From Methanobacterium sp. SMA-27 (lineage in GTDB: Archaea; Methanobacteriota; Methanobacteria; Methanobacteriales; Methanobacteriaceae): DNA of 64,000 nt. The notes under the pieces are model-generated. The model was not told the origin of the DNA. It made no database searches and saw only the letters and a program-made list of their open reading frames with translations. Shown here piece by piece: positions 27,640 through 36,949 of the stretch. Positions within the stretch are counted from its first letter, which is position 1, and each line of letters starts with the position of its first letter. Location: positions 806,001 through 870,000 of the forward strand of contig NZ_JQLY01000001.1 in NCBI RefSeq assembly GCF_000744455.1, written 5' to 3'. A program made the position numbers and the translations under genes.

Positions 27640-28062
27640 ATGGGGGAACGTGAAAATTTGGATAAGGAATTTCAAAATAAATCTCTCATAGCGCCATGTG
27701 GAATAAATTGTGCTGTTTGTATGCGTTATTTAAGAGAGAAGAATAAATGTCCGGGTTGCAGGGCTGATGATACAAATAAATTAATTACTTGTATAAGATG
27801 TATAATTAAAAATTGTGAATTTTTTAAAGATGAAAATGCAGATTTCTGTTTTGAATGTAATGATTTTCCATGCGATAAAATGGAACATATTGACAAGAGA
27901 TACAGAAACAGGTACAACACGAGCTTGATAGAAAATCTTGAAGATATTAAGAATTTCGGAATAAAAAAATTTTTAAAAAATGAAAATGCAAAGTGGACTT
28001 GTTTGGGGTGTGGTGGCACAATTTCTGTTCATAAAGGATATTGTAGTAATTGTGGGCTTTGA
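27640..28062 (+). CDS. DUF3795 cysteine-rich protein
   Basis: The 140-residue protein matches DUF3795: IAPCGINCAVCMRYL, CPGCRADD, CIRCIIKNC, FCFECNDFPCDKM. It also has an extra C-terminal zinc-ribbon-like part (WTCLGCGG and YCSNCGL). At least 16 cysteines suggest zinc or iron-sulfur binding. DUF3795 is frequent in methanogens and anaerobes, with unknown function. Start: ATG 27640 has no obvious upstream site; TTG 27658, with GGGGGA about ten bases before it, is an alternative that still keeps the whole domain. Confidence 0.8.
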   Translation: MGERENLDKEFQNKSLIAPCGINCAVCMRYLREKNKCPGCRADDTNKLITCIRCIIKNCEFFKDENADFCFECNDFPCDKMEHIDKRYRNRYNTSLIENLEDIKNFGIKKFLKNENAKWTCLGCGGTISVHKGYCSNCGL

Positions 28063-28553
28063 TCAGATAATTAAGTAGAAGAGAATATATCACATAGAAT
28101 TAGCTTAAAAATTAAATGAATACAAGTTAAATTTACCCAAAATATATTCTTTTTTTAATATTGGAATTAATAAATAAATCTTTTTTTGACTTATTTTTAC
28201 CAATCCCTTAAATGTTCCATCAGTTCTTTGGGAAACCTGTCTATTATTAGATTAAATTTTTGCCATGTCTAAAATAGTCTCAAAAACAGATATGAAAGGG
28301 CATCAAATTCAACCCAAATTTTGAATTTAATGGGCATATCTAACTCAAATTTTTCAGATGCCTTTATTACATTTAATTTAAAAAAATATATAAATAAATT
28401 ATAATGGCTTTTTACATTAAAAAACGGACAATTTAACCTTCTTTTATCAGACTTTTTATCAATAAATTTATATGTTCTAAACAACAATTTAATTAATTGT
28501 CAGAACCTAACGGTGTTCATCTGACATTGCTGAAAACATAGGGAGGCAGTATA
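28063..28553. other. Intergenic region, nothing recognisable
   Basis: About 490 bp of A+T-rich DNA. A leftward frame of 72 codons at 28269-28487 looks like chance translation (Phe/Lys/Asn runs, no ribosome-binding site). The right end holds the leader of the peptidase gene. Confidence 0.4.
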
Positions 28554-29885
28554 ATGAAGCGACATTTGTTGCTTGCAATGTTACTGTTATTTAGCATAAC
28601 ATTGCTGAGTACGGATTATATATATGCCACCACACCAAACCAGCAAAACTCAGATATAATCGCGAATACCAATATTGTCGGTGAAATTACAGCGGACGTC
28701 CAGCAAGACGTCAAAAGTACAGCGAATATTCAACAAACAACTGTTGGAACTCTTAATGATGTTCAAGCAGTTAGTAATACGGTAACAAGCCAAAAAGCGA
28801 CCAAAAATGCAGTAAAAACAGTCAGTAGCAGTGTAACTTCTTATAAAAGCAGTAAAAATTCAGTTAAAATTCAGAGCGCATCAGAGGCAGCAGGAGATGT
28901 AAATAATAATAAAGCTGCGGGGACTCAAACTACTGTCAAAAGTACGACAGTAACGTATACTTTGAGTAATATTAAAGATGCAGCTTCAAGGGTAAAAATC
29001 TTTGTTGAATCTAAAAAGAAATTACCAAAATATGTGCAGATGGGTACAAGACAGATAACAATGCCACAGTTCTTGCAGTTGTTAACAGCAGGATTAACCC
29101 AGGTAAATAGGGGATCAACAGGATCAATAACGCTGAAAAGTGTAGAAACCTCGTTGAAACCAACACAAAACCTGAAAAGTGGAACCATTAAAAAATCAGA
29201 GTATCTTGTAATAGCAGGGAGGATAAATTCATTCATTAATTCGAATGGAAGGATTCCGAACTTTGCATCAAGTTCTCTAGGGAAAATTCAGTACGAATCG
29301 CTTGTGTACATGTATTCAAGAATAATGAATTACCAAAGCGTTAATAAAGACCTGCCAAATTATGCAACCATGCAACCATGGCAAAAATCTGCAGATACAC
29401 CGGATACACCAGTCACACCAATACCAGCAGAACTACAAAAATATCTGCTACCAACTAACAATTGCCAGTCAACAGATTCAAGTATAATAGCACTTGCATC
29501 GTCAATTACACAGGGATCAAGTTCGGCAAAGGACCGAGCAACCAAACTGTTCAATTGGGTAAGGGATAATATTGGTTATACCTTTTACTACGACACCAAC
29601 TATGGTGCAGTGGGAACCCTAAATTCAAGAACAGCTAACTGTGTTGACACATCACACCTACTTGTGGCACTTTCAAGGGCCTCAGGAATACCAGCAAGAT
29701 ATGTGCATGGGGTGTGCAAGTTCAGTAGTGGAACATGGTACGGACATGTATGGGCTCAGCTCTACGTGGATGGAACATGGTACAATGCAGATGCAATAAG
29801 CTACAGAAACTCTCTTGGAGTTATAAATAATTGGAATACAGCCTCGTATACTTTAAAGGGCATCTATGCAGCATTGCCTTTTTAA
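28554..29885 (+). CDS. Secreted pseudomurein-binding transglutaminase-like endoisopeptidase
   Basis: The 443-residue protein has a signal peptide at about 1-26. A Thr/Ser/Lys-rich linker runs to about 135. Two pseudomurein-binding repeats follow, at about 138-180 (ASRVKIFVESKKKLPKYV) and 214-262 (AGRINSFINSNGRIPNF). The catalytic domain has the triad Cys363 (TANCVDTSH), His398 (YGHVWAQ) and Asp413 (NADAIS), the layout of PeiW/PeiP (family C71) pseudomurein endoisopeptidases. It would bind and trim the cell wall, acting as an autolysin or in growth and division. GGAGG lies just upstream. No phage genes surround it, so it is a chromosomal cell-wall enzyme. Confidence 0.9.
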   Translation: MKRHLLLAMLLLFSITLLSTDYIYATTPNQQNSDIIANTNIVGEITADVQQDVKSTANIQQTTVGTLNDVQAVSNTVTSQKATKNAVKTVSSSVTSYKSSKNSVKIQSASEAAGDVNNNKAAGTQTTVKSTTVTYTLSNIKDAASRVKIFVESKKKLPKYVQMGTRQITMPQFLQLLTAGLTQVNRGSTGSITLKSVETSLKPTQNLKSGTIKKSEYLVIAGRINSFINSNGRIPNFASSSLGKIQYESLVYMYSRIMNYQSVNKDLPNYATMQPWQKSADTPDTPVTPIPAELQKYLLPTNNCQSTDSSIIALASSITQGSSSAKDRATKLFNWVRDNIGYTFYYDTNYGAVGTLNSRTANCVDTSHLLVALSRASGIPARYVHGVCKFSSGTWYGHVWAQLYVDGTWYNADAISYRNSLGVINNWNTASYTLKGIYAALPF

Positions 29886-29978
29886 ATTATTTTTTTTCTT
29901 TTTTTTAAGGAATTATCAACATATATGAAAAATTGCCCTGAAAGTCTCTTAAAATAGAGAATGGAATAGCATCTAAAA

Positions 29979-30064
29979 ACAGATCTATGCAATTGTATAG
30001 CATGCCTGAAATGTGAACTGTCATGTCCATAAAGGATGTTTAAATTTGATAAGTTCTTGGATTA
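29979..30064 (+). pseudogene. Fragment of a 4Fe-4S protein C-terminus
   Basis: One frame reads DLCNCIACLKCELSCP, a ferredoxin-type cysteine motif, then TAA and RMFKFDKFLD. There is no start codon, ribosome-binding site or N-terminal part, and stops precede it. It looks like the tail of a lost iron-sulfur enzyme. The rest of 29886-30212 has no gene. Confidence 0.4.
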
Positions 30065-30212
30065 AAACAATAGAATATTAAAATGATACAAGTATTCTTT
30101 TTTTTCATAAAAGTATATAGTTGCATCCACATATCCAATTAAATTGTACAGCTATTCTTTGAAAAACTAGGAAAAAAGAGGAATAAAGAATAAAAAAAAA
30201 TATTTTTAAGTT

Positions 30213-30761
30213 TTATTTAACCAGATCTTTACCTATTTCTCTGGCTTTTTTGAGAATATCATCCTTATTTTTAACATCTCCAGGGCTTTGATCTCCTGCT
30301 GAGATAAGTACACCCTTAACAGTGTAACCTAAAAGGTCGAACACTTGTTTTGTGGAATTTATATATGCCTCAAAACTATCTATATCAGGGTTACCCTGTG
30401 AAAAAACCAGTGCAGATGATGTTTTACAGAATTTTTCCTCAAAACCCATTGGTGCATATAATCTGTCTGTGAATAGTTTTGCCTGAGCTGACATCTGCCA
30501 CATATAAATTGGTGATCCAAGTACAAATGCATCGCTTTCCATTATTTCTTTATAAATTGACTGCATATCATCATCGGTTGCACATTCACCTTCGTTACTT
30601 TTACAGTGCATACATGCCTGACATGGTTTGATATTGAGTTTATTCAGATTGAAAATTTCTGTTTCAGCTCCACTTTCCGAAGCTCCTTTTAATATTTCTT
30701 TAACCATAATTTCGGTGTTTCCACCCTCTCTTGGGCTACCTACAAATCCTACTACTTTCAT
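30213..30761 (-). CDS. Iron-sulfur flavoprotein (Isf-like, NADPH-dependent FMN reductase fold)
   Basis: The 182-residue protein has a flavodoxin-like fold with the FMN phosphate loop [10 protein letters not shown] (8-17) and a [20 protein letters not shown] segment. The compact cysteine motif C47-x2-C50-x2-C53-x6-C60 is the 4Fe-4S signature of the Isf family of methanogens, which take electrons from ferredoxin and can reduce oxygen or peroxide. GGAGG precedes the ATG. It is divergent from a MarR gene, with a shared promoter region holding a short palindrome at 30795-30806. Confidence 0.88.
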   Translation of the reverse strand: MKVVGFVGSPREGGNTEIMVKEILKGASESGAETEIFNLNKLNIKPCQACMHCKSNEGECATDDDMQSIYKEIMESDAFVLGSPIYMWQMSAQAKLFTDRLYAPMGFEEKFCKTSSALVFSQGNPDIDSFEAYINSTKQVFDLLGYTVKGVLISAGDQSPGDVKNKDDILKKAREIGKDLVK

Positions 30762-30794
30762 GTTATACCTCCAAAAATATTATCCACAACATAG

Positions 30795-30806
30795 TTGTAT
30801 GTACAA
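30795..30806. promoter_or_regulatory. MarR-type operator candidate between Isf and MarR genes
   Basis: TTGTA-TG-TACAA is a 12-bp inverted repeat. On the leftward strand it lies about 20 bp downstream of a TATTATATA box (about 30813-30821), so a bound repressor would block Isf transcription. The divergent MarR gene is the obvious candidate regulator. Confidence 0.4.
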
Positions 30807-30991
30807 ACATATATAATATTTTTTTCATAATAGTATCTAGAAATATAAAAATGTTGGTATATACTTCAATAGATGTTACAACTGTTCAATAAAATTTTTA
30901 AAAATTTTAATATCAATAACAAACATAAACACTTTAAACCTAAAAGAATATTTTTAGGATATTTACAACCTTTAAAATTAGGAAGAAAAAC

Positions 30992-31420
30992 ATGAGCAAA
31001 GGATCTTTATGTGATTGTCTATATTTAACAAGCAACAGATTATCGAGAGTATTAACCAAAATGGCCGAAGAGGAGTTCAAATCAACAGGACTTTTCCCAT
31101 CACAAGCCCTGGCATTAATGATTATCAATAAAAAACCGGGAATATCCCAAAATGATCTAAGTAAGGAACTGGATATAAAACCATCAACAACATCACGTTT
31201 TATAGACAAACTAGAACATAAAAACCTTGTTAAAAGGAAAATCGTGGGAAAATCATCCTTCCTTTATCCAACTGACAATGGAATAGCACTAATGGAAAAA
31301 ATAGATGCCTCATGGCAAAATCTATTTAAACGGTATTCGGAAGTTTTAGGATTAGAAGAAGCAATAAAATTGACAAACTCTGTTCACAATGCAGTAAACA
31401 AACTTGAAAAAGAGTTATAA
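30992..31420 (+). CDS. MarR family transcriptional regulator
   Basis: The 142-residue winged-helix protein shows ISQNDLSKELDIKPSTTSRFIDKLEHKNLVKR, the recognition helix and following strand, then a wing (VGKSSFLYPTDNG) and a dimerisation helix at each end. GGAAG precedes the ATG. It faces the Isf flavoprotein gene and lies 21 bp upstream of a helicase gene. It is thus likely to be co-transcribed with the helicase and to regulate the flavoprotein, perhaps in response to oxidants. Cysteine at residue 6 (LCDCLYL) could be redox-sensitive; this is inference. Confidence 0.88.
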   Translation: MSKGSLCDCLYLTSNRLSRVLTKMAEEEFKSTGLFPSQALALMIINKKPGISQNDLSKELDIKPSTTSRFIDKLEHKNLVKRKIVGKSSFLYPTDNGIALMEKIDASWQNLFKRYSEVLGLEEAIKLTNSVHNAVNKLEKEL

Positions 31421-31441
31421 ATATTATGGGGCAATTACAGG

Positions 31442-33067
31442 ATGCGGAATATAGCAAAAGAAGTACATAGAAGTGATTTTCGTGAGAACCAGATACATTT
31501 CTTTGACTATTTCATTGAACACAAAAATCAAAATATTATTGCAGATGCACCCACAGGTATTGGTAAAAGTTTAATTGCAATGCAAATTGCAATCAATCTA
31601 GAATTACCTGGAACAGTATTCATTGTTACACCTACAAAAGATCTGATGAAACAATATGAAAGAGATTTTGGAAAGTTAGAAGATGTAATGTTACTTGCAG
31701 GTAAAAGTGAGTATAAATGTCTGGCCAATACAGATCATACAGCAGAATTATGTACACACAGTCTAAAATCACCATGTAAACATCATTACAGTTTAACCAA
31801 CGATCCTTGCGAATACAGTAAAAAAATCAGCACATTTATGGATTATAAAGTAGTTGTAACCAACTACCATATGATGCTTGCATTAATTAACATACGTCCT
31901 GCATTACCATGGGGTTGTCCACTAATAATCTGGGATGAATCACATAAATTCCAGGATATAATCAGAGAAATGACCGGTATTGAATATAACCATACACGTG
32001 CATGTAGAATAATCGATGAAAAGTTGTCAAAAACAATATTTAATTATTTTAAGGATGTTCAAACACCTATAGAGGAAATAAAAACAGAATTAGAATCATA
32101 TAAAGATAAATACAACACCAAAGATGATATAAATAAAAGAAGATGGATCGAACGACTTGAAACACAGATTCATTACCGTATCCAGTATGAATATCTGCCT
32201 GCTGAAGAATATGATAAATTTATCTCCAAAGATGAATTAGAAAGATGTGTAAGGGTAATTCCAGTTGACTACACTAGTCTTAGCAGATCAACATTCATGG
32301 AAGCAGCACCACAACATCTGATGATGAGTGGAACAATTCATTACCCTCACCACAGTGAAAGCAGGAGATTAGAATTAATTGGAAAAATTACTGGAATGAA
32401 AATGGATTATATATATGAAACACCCAAAAAATATCGTTTTGATGACAGTAAAATAGTTAAAAAAGCCCCAATAAAACTTAGCAGAATTAATTATACTAAC
32501 AGTCGCAATTACAATGATTTTAAACGTATTTATAAGCCATTATTAAATTTTTTAGTCAAAGAAGATCGTAACATTATGATACATTTTAATGCAAAATGGC
32601 AGTGCGATAATATGGTACGTGCATTAAAAGATTCGGGTTATGAGAATCATATATATAATTTTCATGAGGGTAAAAATAATACAGAAACAAAACAGCACAT
32701 TAAAAAGAGATTTGTATCAACCGGGGGATGTATTATTGGAAGCAGTTTACACGAAGGAATCGATTTCCCTGGAAAGGAATTGGAAGTTGTTGTTATTGGA
32801 AGATCTCCATATGTACCAAAAAGTGAAGAGGATAAATATTATCCTGGTACCAAGAGTAGAATACCTAATAAAATACGTAAAACATGGAATGGTCTAGAAC
32901 AACGTGGTGTACATGGTATTGAACAAGAAGAATATAGACTTAAAACATTACAACAAATAGGAAGACTGCAAAGAACATCTCATGATACCGGTACAGTTAT
33001 TCTATGCAATCAATGGACAATACACAAGGATATTTTAAATGGCTTTGAAGCGTGTTCTAACATATAA
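31442..33067 (+). CDS. DinG/XPD-like superfamily 2 DNA helicase
   Basis: The 541-residue protein has Walker A DAPTGIGKS (35-43) and a DESH box at about 165-168 in place of DEAH. Four cysteines between them (93, 104, 112, 123) could bind the 4Fe-4S cluster typical of XPD/DinG helicases. Helicase domain 2 has GSSLHEGIDFPGKELEVVVIGRSPY and the motif VI region QQIGRLQRTSHDTG. It is shorter than bacterial DinG and has no exonuclease domain. The role is probably 5'-3' unwinding in repair. Its start is 21 bp after the MarR gene. Confidence 0.88.
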   Translation: MRNIAKEVHRSDFRENQIHFFDYFIEHKNQNIIADAPTGIGKSLIAMQIAINLELPGTVFIVTPTKDLMKQYERDFGKLEDVMLLAGKSEYKCLANTDHTAELCTHSLKSPCKHHYSLTNDPCEYSKKISTFMDYKVVVTNYHMMLALINIRPALPWGCPLIIWDESHKFQDIIREMTGIEYNHTRACRIIDEKLSKTIFNYFKDVQTPIEEIKTELESYKDKYNTKDDINKRRWIERLETQIHYRIQYEYLPAEEYDKFISKDELERCVRVIPVDYTSLSRSTFMEAAPQHLMMSGTIHYPHHSESRRLELIGKITGMKMDYIYETPKKYRFDDSKIVKKAPIKLSRINYTNSRNYNDFKRIYKPLLNFLVKEDRNIMIHFNAKWQCDNMVRALKDSGYENHIYNFHEGKNNTETKQHIKKRFVSTGGCIIGSSLHEGIDFPGKELEVVVIGRSPYVPKSEEDKYYPGTKSRIPNKIRKTWNGLEQRGVHGIEQEEYRLKTLQQIGRLQRTSHDTGTVILCNQWTIHKDILNGFEACSNI

Positions 33068-33153
33068 TTCTAAAATATTTCTTAAAATAAATAAAATAAA
33101 TAAAAAAAAATTTGAAATTATTCATTAGACTTTCTTTTTTACATTTCTCTGTT

Positions 33154-34542
33154 TTATCTTCTGGCAAATGATGCAAATATACCAATAAAACATAGAATAG
33201 TGCAGATTAAAAATACAGTATTTATACTGGTTAAAAGTGCAGGATAATTACTTGGTTCAATCATAACATTACCAATAAACACTGAAAATACCAGTAAAGC
33301 TATTCCCATACTCAACATTTGTCCTATCAAACGCATTGTACCAACTGTGGCTGATGCAATACCATAAAACTTTTTTTCAACAGATCCCATGATTGCATTT
33401 GTATTTGGTGATGAAAACATACCCAGTCCAAATCCAAGAACTAATAAAACTGTTATAATAAACTCAAAGCTTGTGTTTGCTGTTAGGAATGTTAAACTTA
33501 AGAGGCTGATGGCTGTAATTGTCATTCCAATTGTTGCAATTAACCCTGGTGAAAATTTATCCGACAATCTACCTGCTACCGGTGATGTAATTGCCATGAC
33601 AATCGGCTGTGCAACAAGGATAATTCCTGCCATCTGAGGATCCAGACCCTTAATGTACTGCAGGTAAAGACTTAAAAGGAAAACCACAGCAAAGGTTGCA
33701 CTGTAATTTATTAGCGCAGCTAAACTTGAAAATCCAAAGGTTACATTTTTAAAGAGTCTTACCTCAAATACAGGATTTTTAACCCTTAATTCAAATAGAG
33801 CAAATGTAATTATACCAATAACACCTAAAATTACGAGTATTATTCCAAGTTCACCTGGAAGTATTGAAAATCCATAAATCAGAATTACAAGGGCTATACT
33901 GTAGATAATAGACCCTTTTATATCAAATTTCTCACCTATACATTCTGCCCATTCACCTTTCAACTTGAAAACAGTGAGTGCAAGTACCAGTAATCCCAGC
34001 GGTATTACGGCAATGAAAATGCTTCTCCATCCAAAGTATTGTGTTAATATTCCACCCAATACAGGGCCTAATGAAAGCCCAATATAAACACTTGCTATAT
34101 TTATTCCTATGGCTTTTCCCCTTTCTCTAGGCGGATAGGCAGATGTAATAATGGCAAGACCCGTCACAAATATCATTGCAGACCCTACTCCCTGTAAAAC
34201 CCGGAACATAATGAGTGAAAGTATGGATGGTGCAATGGCACATAACAATGAAGATATAGTGAAAATTATTACACCATAGGTGAAGATTTTTTTCATCCCA
34301 TATATATCAGCAATCCTACCAAATGGAACAGCAAAAACAGCTGCAGCTAACAGATAAACTGTTGGTATCCAGCTTAATAAAATAACATCTGCTGCAAACT
34401 GTGAACCAATTGCTGGGATGGCTATGTTTACTGCTGAGGCCATGAAAGGTGTGAAAAATGAGGCTAATGTAGCCACAATCAATGCTATTGTTCTGTTACT
34501 AATACTATTTTCTGGTTTACAAGATTTTTCGATACTCAACAT
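33154..34542 (-). CDS. MFS multidrug efflux transporter (DHA2/EmrB-QacA type)
   Basis: The 462-residue membrane protein has about 14 hydrophobic segments. Helix 1 ends NIAIPAIGSQFAAD, the loop 2-3 motif is PFGRIADIYGMKKIF, and LSLGPVLGGILTQYFGWRSIFI in helix 5 is the antiporter motif C. These define the proton-coupled DHA2 drug exporters. It is 52 bp downstream of a MarR gene with a perfect palindrome in its promoter, so it is probably de-repressed by a toxic compound. GGGGAA precedes the ATG. Confidence 0.9.
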   Translation of the reverse strand: MLSIEKSCKPENSISNRTIALIVATLASFFTPFMASAVNIAIPAIGSQFAADVILLSWIPTVYLLAAAVFAVPFGRIADIYGMKKIFTYGVIIFTISSLLCAIAPSILSLIMFRVLQGVGSAMIFVTGLAIITSAYPPRERGKAIGINIASVYIGLSLGPVLGGILTQYFGWRSIFIAVIPLGLLVLALTVFKLKGEWAECIGEKFDIKGSIIYSIALVILIYGFSILPGELGIILVILGVIGIITFALFELRVKNPVFEVRLFKNVTFGFSSLAALINYSATFAVVFLLSLYLQYIKGLDPQMAGIILVAQPIVMAITSPVAGRLSDKFSPGLIATIGMTITAISLLSLTFLTANTSFEFIITVLLVLGFGLGMFSSPNTNAIMGSVEKKFYGIASATVGTMRLIGQMLSMGIALLVFSVFIGNVMIEPSNYPALLTSINTVFLICTILCFIGIFASFARR

Positions 34543-34594
34543 TTATTCCCCATAACATTTATCAAAAATATAAATTCTCATAAAAAATTTAATT

Positions 34595-35077
34595 CTAATT
34601 ATCCAAATTTTCCCTGATTAATTCATTATTTAACTGTTTTAATCCATTTAACAGGTTTTCTAATGAGGGTTCATCCATTTTTTCGAGAGCCTTATATATA
34701 AAAATGTTTCCTGCTTCATTTTTTATCTTGTTGATAATATTTTGACCTTTATCTGTGAGCATAACTCGAACAACTCTTAGATCATTATCATCTCTTCTCT
34801 TTTTTACGAGACCTTTTTTTTCAAGTCTTTTAATCCTTTCAGACAGTGTATGTGGGGCATTACCCATATCAAATGCAACTTCTCCGATTGTGGGAGGTTG
34901 AACATCGGCAGAAATATTTAATTCTGAGTGATGGTCAAGTTCAATTAAGAGATGAAATTGTTCAAATGTAAAACCATACTTCTGTGCTGTTTCGCGATGT
35001 TTCAATCTTATTTGTTTATTAATGGCTTCCCAGTATTTCCAAATTTCAATCATATTTTTCAGTTTAATCAAGTCCAT
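34595..35077 (-). CDS. MarR family transcriptional regulator of the efflux operon
   Basis: The product is 160 residues from ATG 35077. The longer frame to 35137 reads through the 17-bp palindrome and is probably not translated. The winged-helix core is PPTIGEVAFDMGNAPHTLSERIKRLEKKGLVKKRRDDNDLRVVRVMLT, with the DxR wing motif. Terminal helices form the dimer. An alternative start is ATG 35053. It is the first gene of the MarR-MFS operon and likely represses itself and the exporter. Confidence 0.88.
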   Translation of the reverse strand: MDLIKLKNMIEIWKYWEAINKQIRLKHRETAQKYGFTFEQFHLLIELDHHSELNISADVQPPTIGEVAFDMGNAPHTLSERIKRLEKKGLVKKRRDDNDLRVVRVMLTDKGQNIINKIKNEAGNIFIYKALEKMDEPSLENLLNGLKQLNNELIRENLDN

Positions 35078-35086
35078 TGAAAATAT

Positions 35087-35103
35087 ATATCGTATTACGA
35101 TAT
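35087..35103 (-). promoter_or_regulatory. Perfect 17-bp palindromic operator of the MarR-MFS operon
   Basis: ATATCGTATTACGATAT has perfect 8-bp arms around a central base. It lies 10 bp before the MarR start codon and about 10-25 bp after a TATA-like ATTATATC on the leftward strand, so it overlaps the predicted start of transcription. This is the expected place and size for a MarR dimer. Confidence 0.65.
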
Positions 35104-35285
35104 GTTTTGATTGTAGATATAATTTTAGGTGATTCAAAAGAAGTTATTAAGAACTTATTCTCAAGGATTTACGGTTTATTATTTGAATATAAAAACATTT
35201 AACCAATTTAATTCAAGACAAAAGAAAATAAATGATTAAAATAAATTAAATAGAAATTTAAAAGATTTAAAACTGGGATATAATG

Positions 35286-36353
35286 TTAAACTTTTTTTTG
35301 ACTAATGTTTTGACTACATTGTTTATGGAATGGGTTTTTTAGGACGTAATACGTTGAACGACTACTGCCTTTTTTATCGATTATGGCCTTATCCATTAAA
35401 TATCTTAAATCTTTGTAAGCTCCTTGACGGGAAATATTTAAAAGGGTTTGAACCTCTGAATTAGTGATATCTCCCTTTAAATGTATATGTTCCAGTATTT
35501 TTCTGTGTTTATTTGACAGTTTAATCTTTCTTTTTCCAGATTTTGCAGGTAAGAATAGTATTATATGATCCTTAATTTCAGTGATTGAGATCTTGAATCC
35601 TTCTAAAAAATAATCTAACCATTCATTTAAATTTTGAGTCTTTACATCAACTGAATTTAGGGCATTGTAGTAGGATTGTCTATCATTATCATAGTATTCA
35701 TCGAGTGTAAAAAATTTATCCATATCAAATTTTCTAAGATAAAGAAAAAGGGCAGCCAAAGCTCGAGCTGTTCTTCCATTGCCATCTACAAAAGGATGTA
35801 TCCTCACAAGTTCATAATGTATGATTCCCGCAGCAACAACGTGATTTAATTCTATTGTCTGGTTCATCCATTCAATAAAGTTCTCCATCTCTTTTGGAAC
35901 CAAATTCACATGTGGTGGTGTAAAAACTATTTCTCCATTTTTATTAACAACATGAACTGGTATGGTTCGGTATTGGCCTTCGAGATAAGTGTAATCTAAT
36001 GTGTAATGAGTTATATCCTGATGAAGTTTTAATATGGTTTTTTCTGTGATTTTTCCATTTTCTGTATAATTATCTAAGTTTTCAAGCACATTTAAATAAT
36101 TTAAAACTTCTTGTTTGGCTTTTTTTTGGGCATCTATTTTCATGCCTTTGACAAGTTTATCCACTTGGGTAAATGTTAGAGGATTCCCTTCAATTGCTGT
36201 TGAGTGATGTGCAGATTTTAATAATGCATCTCTTTTAAGAGAAACTTCCATTTCCACAACTAAGGGTGCATTTCCTATAAAATCTTTTATGGATTGGATT
36301 TCAATCAAATTATTTACCATTTCATTGGTGTAACTAAAATTTGGTTTAAACAT
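35286..36353 (-). CDS. Fic-domain AMP-transferase-like protein with C-terminal winged helix
   Basis: The 355-residue protein has the Fic motif HPFVDGNGRTAR at 186-197, with catalytic His186. The N-terminal segment STAIEGN (51-57) is the inhibitory helix of class II Fic proteins, whose Glu55 blocks ATP gamma-phosphate. The C-terminal part (about 275-335) is a helix-turn-helix (ITNSEVQTLLNISRQGAYKDL). This is the common Fic-HTH architecture thought to AMPylate itself or partners and to bind DNA. No antitoxin gene is adjacent, as expected for internal inhibition. GAGGAT precedes the ATG. Confidence 0.9.
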   Translation of the reverse strand: MFKPNFSYTNEMVNNLIEIQSIKDFIGNAPLVVEMEVSLKRDALLKSAHHSTAIEGNPLTFTQVDKLVKGMKIDAQKKAKQEVLNYLNVLENLDNYTENGKITEKTILKLHQDITHYTLDYTYLEGQYRTIPVHVVNKNGEIVFTPPHVNLVPKEMENFIEWMNQTIELNHVVAAGIIHYELVRIHPFVDGNGRTARALAALFLYLRKFDMDKFFTLDEYYDNDRQSYYNALNSVDVKTQNLNEWLDYFLEGFKISITEIKDHIILFLPAKSGKRKIKLSNKHRKILEHIHLKGDITNSEVQTLLNISRQGAYKDLRYLMDKAIIDKKGSSRSTYYVLKNPFHKQCSQNISQKKV

Positions 36354-36739
36354 TTTTCATTATCCTCACACACTATATACAATTATTATCATTGAATGTC
36401 ATAAAATATATATTTGACTATTTTTTGACTACTATAAGTAATGTTATTCTAAGGATTCATTTTTTCTAAATTCATTTTATTAAGATTTCGGGCTATGTTT
36501 ATTTTATATCCGGATGGGTAATGTGTATTAAATGAATCAAAGCAAACACACTAAAAAAATTAAAGCCATAAAAAATATTTAATAATATATGTTAAAATTT
36601 GATGAATTTTCATTCCTTTTTTTATATTATAGATCATTTCTAACTCAGATTTTAATAATTTAAATACGATGTATCTAAAAATAGAAAAGATAATGTGATA
36701 TCCCGATAATATTTTGAAGTAATAAACAGGTGAATAGTC
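36354..36739. other. Divergent intergenic region
   Basis: About 386 bp with no reading frame. Near 36413-36433, TTTGACTA occurs twice in close succession (TTTGACTATTTTTTGACTA) upstream of the Fic gene. It might be a regulator site. The rest is plain A+T-rich DNA. Confidence 0.35.
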
Positions 36740-36889
36740 ATGGTAAAGGAAATAGTTGCTAAATTAAATGATGAAAAAAATATTATAAAAATAGAAAATA
36801 CCTGTACTGGTACATTTTTACTATTAAACAAAGAAGAAGCACTTAAATTAAAAACTGATCTAAATAATATTTTAGAATTAATGGAATAA
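36740..36889 (+). CDS. 49-residue small protein of unknown function
   Basis: ATG 36740 follows an AGGTGAAT element. The product reads as two strands and a helix: IVAKLNDEKNIIKIEN, CTGTFLLLNKEEALKLKTDL and a final LELME. The clean ribosome-binding site and the balanced helix-strand pattern support it. No family is recognised. It lies 60 bp upstream of the DUF998-like gene on the same strand. Confidence 0.5.
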   Translation: MVKEIVAKLNDEKNIIKIENTCTGTFLLLNKEEALKLKTDLNNILELME

Positions 36890-36949
36890 ATGGAAATTAT
36901 TTTAATAGATTGGGTTAACTTTATATTTTTTTAATACTATGGTGGTTAA

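Noticed and set aside
28269..28487. 72-codon leftward frame
   Set aside because: Phe/Lys/Asn-rich chance translation with no start signal or recognisable motif.
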